A DNA stretch of 64,000 bases from Xenoacremonium recifei. Its lineage: Eukaryota; Ascomycota; Sordariomycetes; Hypocreales; Nectriaceae. Of this stretch, positions 62,699 through 64,000 are shown piece by piece. The translations under genes and the position numbers were made by a program. How positions within the stretch are numbered: the stretch's first letter is position 1; every line of letters starts with the position of its first letter. Under the pieces are notes generated by a model. The model ran no database searches. It saw nothing but the letters and a program-made list of their open reading frames with translations, and was not told the DNA's origin. The stretch lies in contig WOFQ01000012.1 in the NCBI GenBank assembly GCA_012184525.1, forward strand, positions 124,001 to 188,000, in the 5' to 3' direction.

Positions 62699-63314
62699 GA
62701 AAAGAGAAGGGCAACCTCCAGTGGAGGGAGTTCCAAACAATTCGCTTCGACACGTATATGAGGTTTTGGGTCGACGACTACGACCATCACCCACACATAC
62801 CTGCCCCTGGAGGACGACGGCGATAGCAGTCTGATTCTATGGGCGAGACAGCAACAGAAACACCAACGGCCGAGAGTCATGACTTTTAAAAGCGCAGCAT
62901 CAGTGGCGTGTTCATGTTTTGGAATGCAGTCTTTTGGGATCTTTGCATAGTTGAGACAACAAACGGAGTACCGGAGGGGCCACGGGGAGGAGAAAAAAGA
63001 GGAGCGGGCCAATGACTATGATACCTTTGAGCGTTGGGTCTTGTGTGTTTTTTTCTCGTTTGATGAGACGTTTTCTGGGCGGTTTTCCAAGCATTCCTGT
63101 TGCACCTTGTTACTGCATACCAATACCATACCCCTTGTTTTGACCCCACCATTACTGGCATAGGAGAGCGAGATTGGATCAGAAAGATAGAAGGAGTGGA
63201 AAAGATATGAGATGAATATGAACATATTTAATACTTCCATTGCTTTTGTTTGTACGTGATGCGATCGCTCGTGAGTTGTGACCGTGGAGAGGATACTGGC
63301 CCCTTTTTTTGAAT
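62699..63314. other. Convergent 3' region before the biotin gene
   Basis: Coding strands converge here; only 3'UTR sequence expected. No gene or repeat seen. Confidence 0.6.
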
Positions 63315-64000
63315 CTACATCTCATCCAGCCCCTCCAACACCAACTTCTCAACCCCATCAAGCGTCTCTTGGCTCGTCTTCTGTCCAGCCATCAAGTAAA
63401 ACACATTCCCCAGCACCCGCGCATGCACATTCCATCCCTCAGCCTGGCGAACCTCCCGCACCCGCTTCTGCAACGCTGCGGCAGCCGTGCTAGTATACCC
63501 TGAGCCTTGAACGTCACGTAGGGAAATAGCGAGCACGCTGCCGAGAGCCCAGACACCGGACACGTGGGTTGTCTTGTGCGAGATGGCATCGACAGCGGCG
63601 CGGGACCAGAGCGCGTAGACTTGGGCGTCGTTGGTGTCGCGGGGGGTCACGGCGGAGGAGGATGCACTTGACGAGCAGTCCCAGGAGGTCTTGGCCCAGT
63701 CCCAATCACCTCGGTCCTGCATGCGGACCATCTCGCGCACACTCTCAACCGCAACCTGGCATCCCACCGGATGCGCCGTGTACGAATGGCCATGCAGCAG
63801 CGCATCAGTCTTATCCTCGCTAGCAAAGGCTTCTAGGATACTCTCACCAGCAAGGGTAGTGCACAGCGGAACGAGGCCTCCGGTGAGCAGCTTGGCGTGC
63901 ACGCTGATGTCCGGGTGGACGCCGAGGAAAGAAGAGGGCGTGAAGCGGCCGAGGCGGTACAGGCCGGTGAAGACCTCGTCGAAGATGACGGGGAGGCCGG
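63315..64000 (-). CDS. BIO3: Biotin synthesis DAPA aminotransferase, C-terminal part (fungal bifunctional enzyme)
   Basis: Class III PLP-dependent aminotransferase of the DAPA (7,8-diaminopelargonate) type, fused in filamentous fungi to dethiobiotin synthetase (BIO1-BIO3, A. nidulans biA-like). Only the C-terminal end is in view, 3' end at 63315; the 5' part lies beyond 64000. The PLP-lysine region is visible as PDISVHAKLLTGGLVPLCTT, preceded at the edge by VIFDEVFTGLYRLG and followed by LLHGHSYTAHPVGC and the small C-terminal domain ending LEKLVLEGLDEM-like. The dethiobiotin synthetase half cannot be checked in this window. Confidence 0.88.
   Translation of the reverse strand, partial: GLPVIFDEVFTGLYRLGRFTPSSFLGVHPDISVHAKLLTGGLVPLCTTLAGESILEAFASEDKTDALLHGHSYTAHPVGCQVAVESVREMVRMQDRGDWDWAKTSWDCSSSASSSAVTPRDTNDAQVYALWSRAAVDAISHKTTHVSGVWALGSVLAISLRDVQGSGYTSTAAAALQKRVREVRQAEGWNVHARVLGNVFYLMAGQKTSQETLDGVEKLVLEGLDEM

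Noticed and set aside
1..64000. CRISPR array, insertion sequence, prophage or secondary-metabolite cluster
   Set aside because: None is visible; introns, tRNA intron and gene families are fungal nuclear.

Overview
The window looks like a filamentous ascomycete chromosome, probably a Sordariomycete and possibly Hypocreales. The evidence is short GT-AG introns (about 48-60 nt), long 5' leaders rich in pyrimidines, a nuclear tRNA gene with an intron, and fungus-specific families (CPS1, sideroflexin, DUF4045/gelsolin, Zn2Cys6). It holds about 20 protein genes and one tRNA gene. No transposon, CRISPR array or biosynthetic cluster is visible. The genus cannot be fixed from sequence alone.

Layout. 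1-14.4 kb: five minus-strand genes. These are a DUF4045/gelsolin-type protein (3' end cut by the window), an ARL2 GTPase rebuilt from six exons including a 17-nt microexon, a GNAT acetyltransferase, an unrecognised conserved protein, and a LAMMER kinase (LKH1). 14.4-18.8 kb is a long gene-poor stretch. 18.8-28.1 kb: sideroflexin, tRNA-Arg(UCG), tRNase Z, a flavin-reductase-like protein on the plus strand, and a class II cAMP phosphodiesterase. 28-34.6 kb: a gene-poor stretch, then a polyglutamine protein with a 15-bp coding minisatellite. 34.6-40.4 kb: CPS1, a large protein with two adenylate-forming-like domains. 40.7-45.6 kb: a membrane protein with a ricin-type beta-trefoil domain, and an APP1-type phosphatidate phosphatase whose first exon is not resolved.

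46.2-49.7 kb: a secreted alpha/beta hydrolase and a Zn2Cys6 regulator, divergent from one promoter. This pair looks the most accessory. 50-57 kb: a small orphan gene, the ribosome-assembly helicase DRS1, the microtubule plus-end protein EB1 (BIM1/MAL3), and the vacuolar SNARE VAM7. 57.2-60.4 kb is another long leader or intergenic region, followed by a proline-rich/coiled-coil membrane protein. The right edge carries the C-terminal end of the fungal bifunctional biotin gene (DAPA aminotransferase part).

Most genes are housekeeping: tRNA processing, ribosome biogenesis, cAMP signalling, actin and microtubule function, vacuole fusion, mitochondrial transport and biotin synthesis. They do not form one pathway. 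I found no convincing new system. The best leads are splicing architecture (microexons; a 54-nt in-frame intron with tandem acceptors), the hidden APP1 start, a CGG-N4-CCG palindrome beside a TATA box, and a few unexplained inverted or tandem repeats.

Exon models were built by hand from frame continuity, splice consensus and family knowledge. For the six-exon ARL2 and LKH1 models, sideroflexin, PDE, CPS1 and EB1, the summed exon lengths are exact multiples of three.
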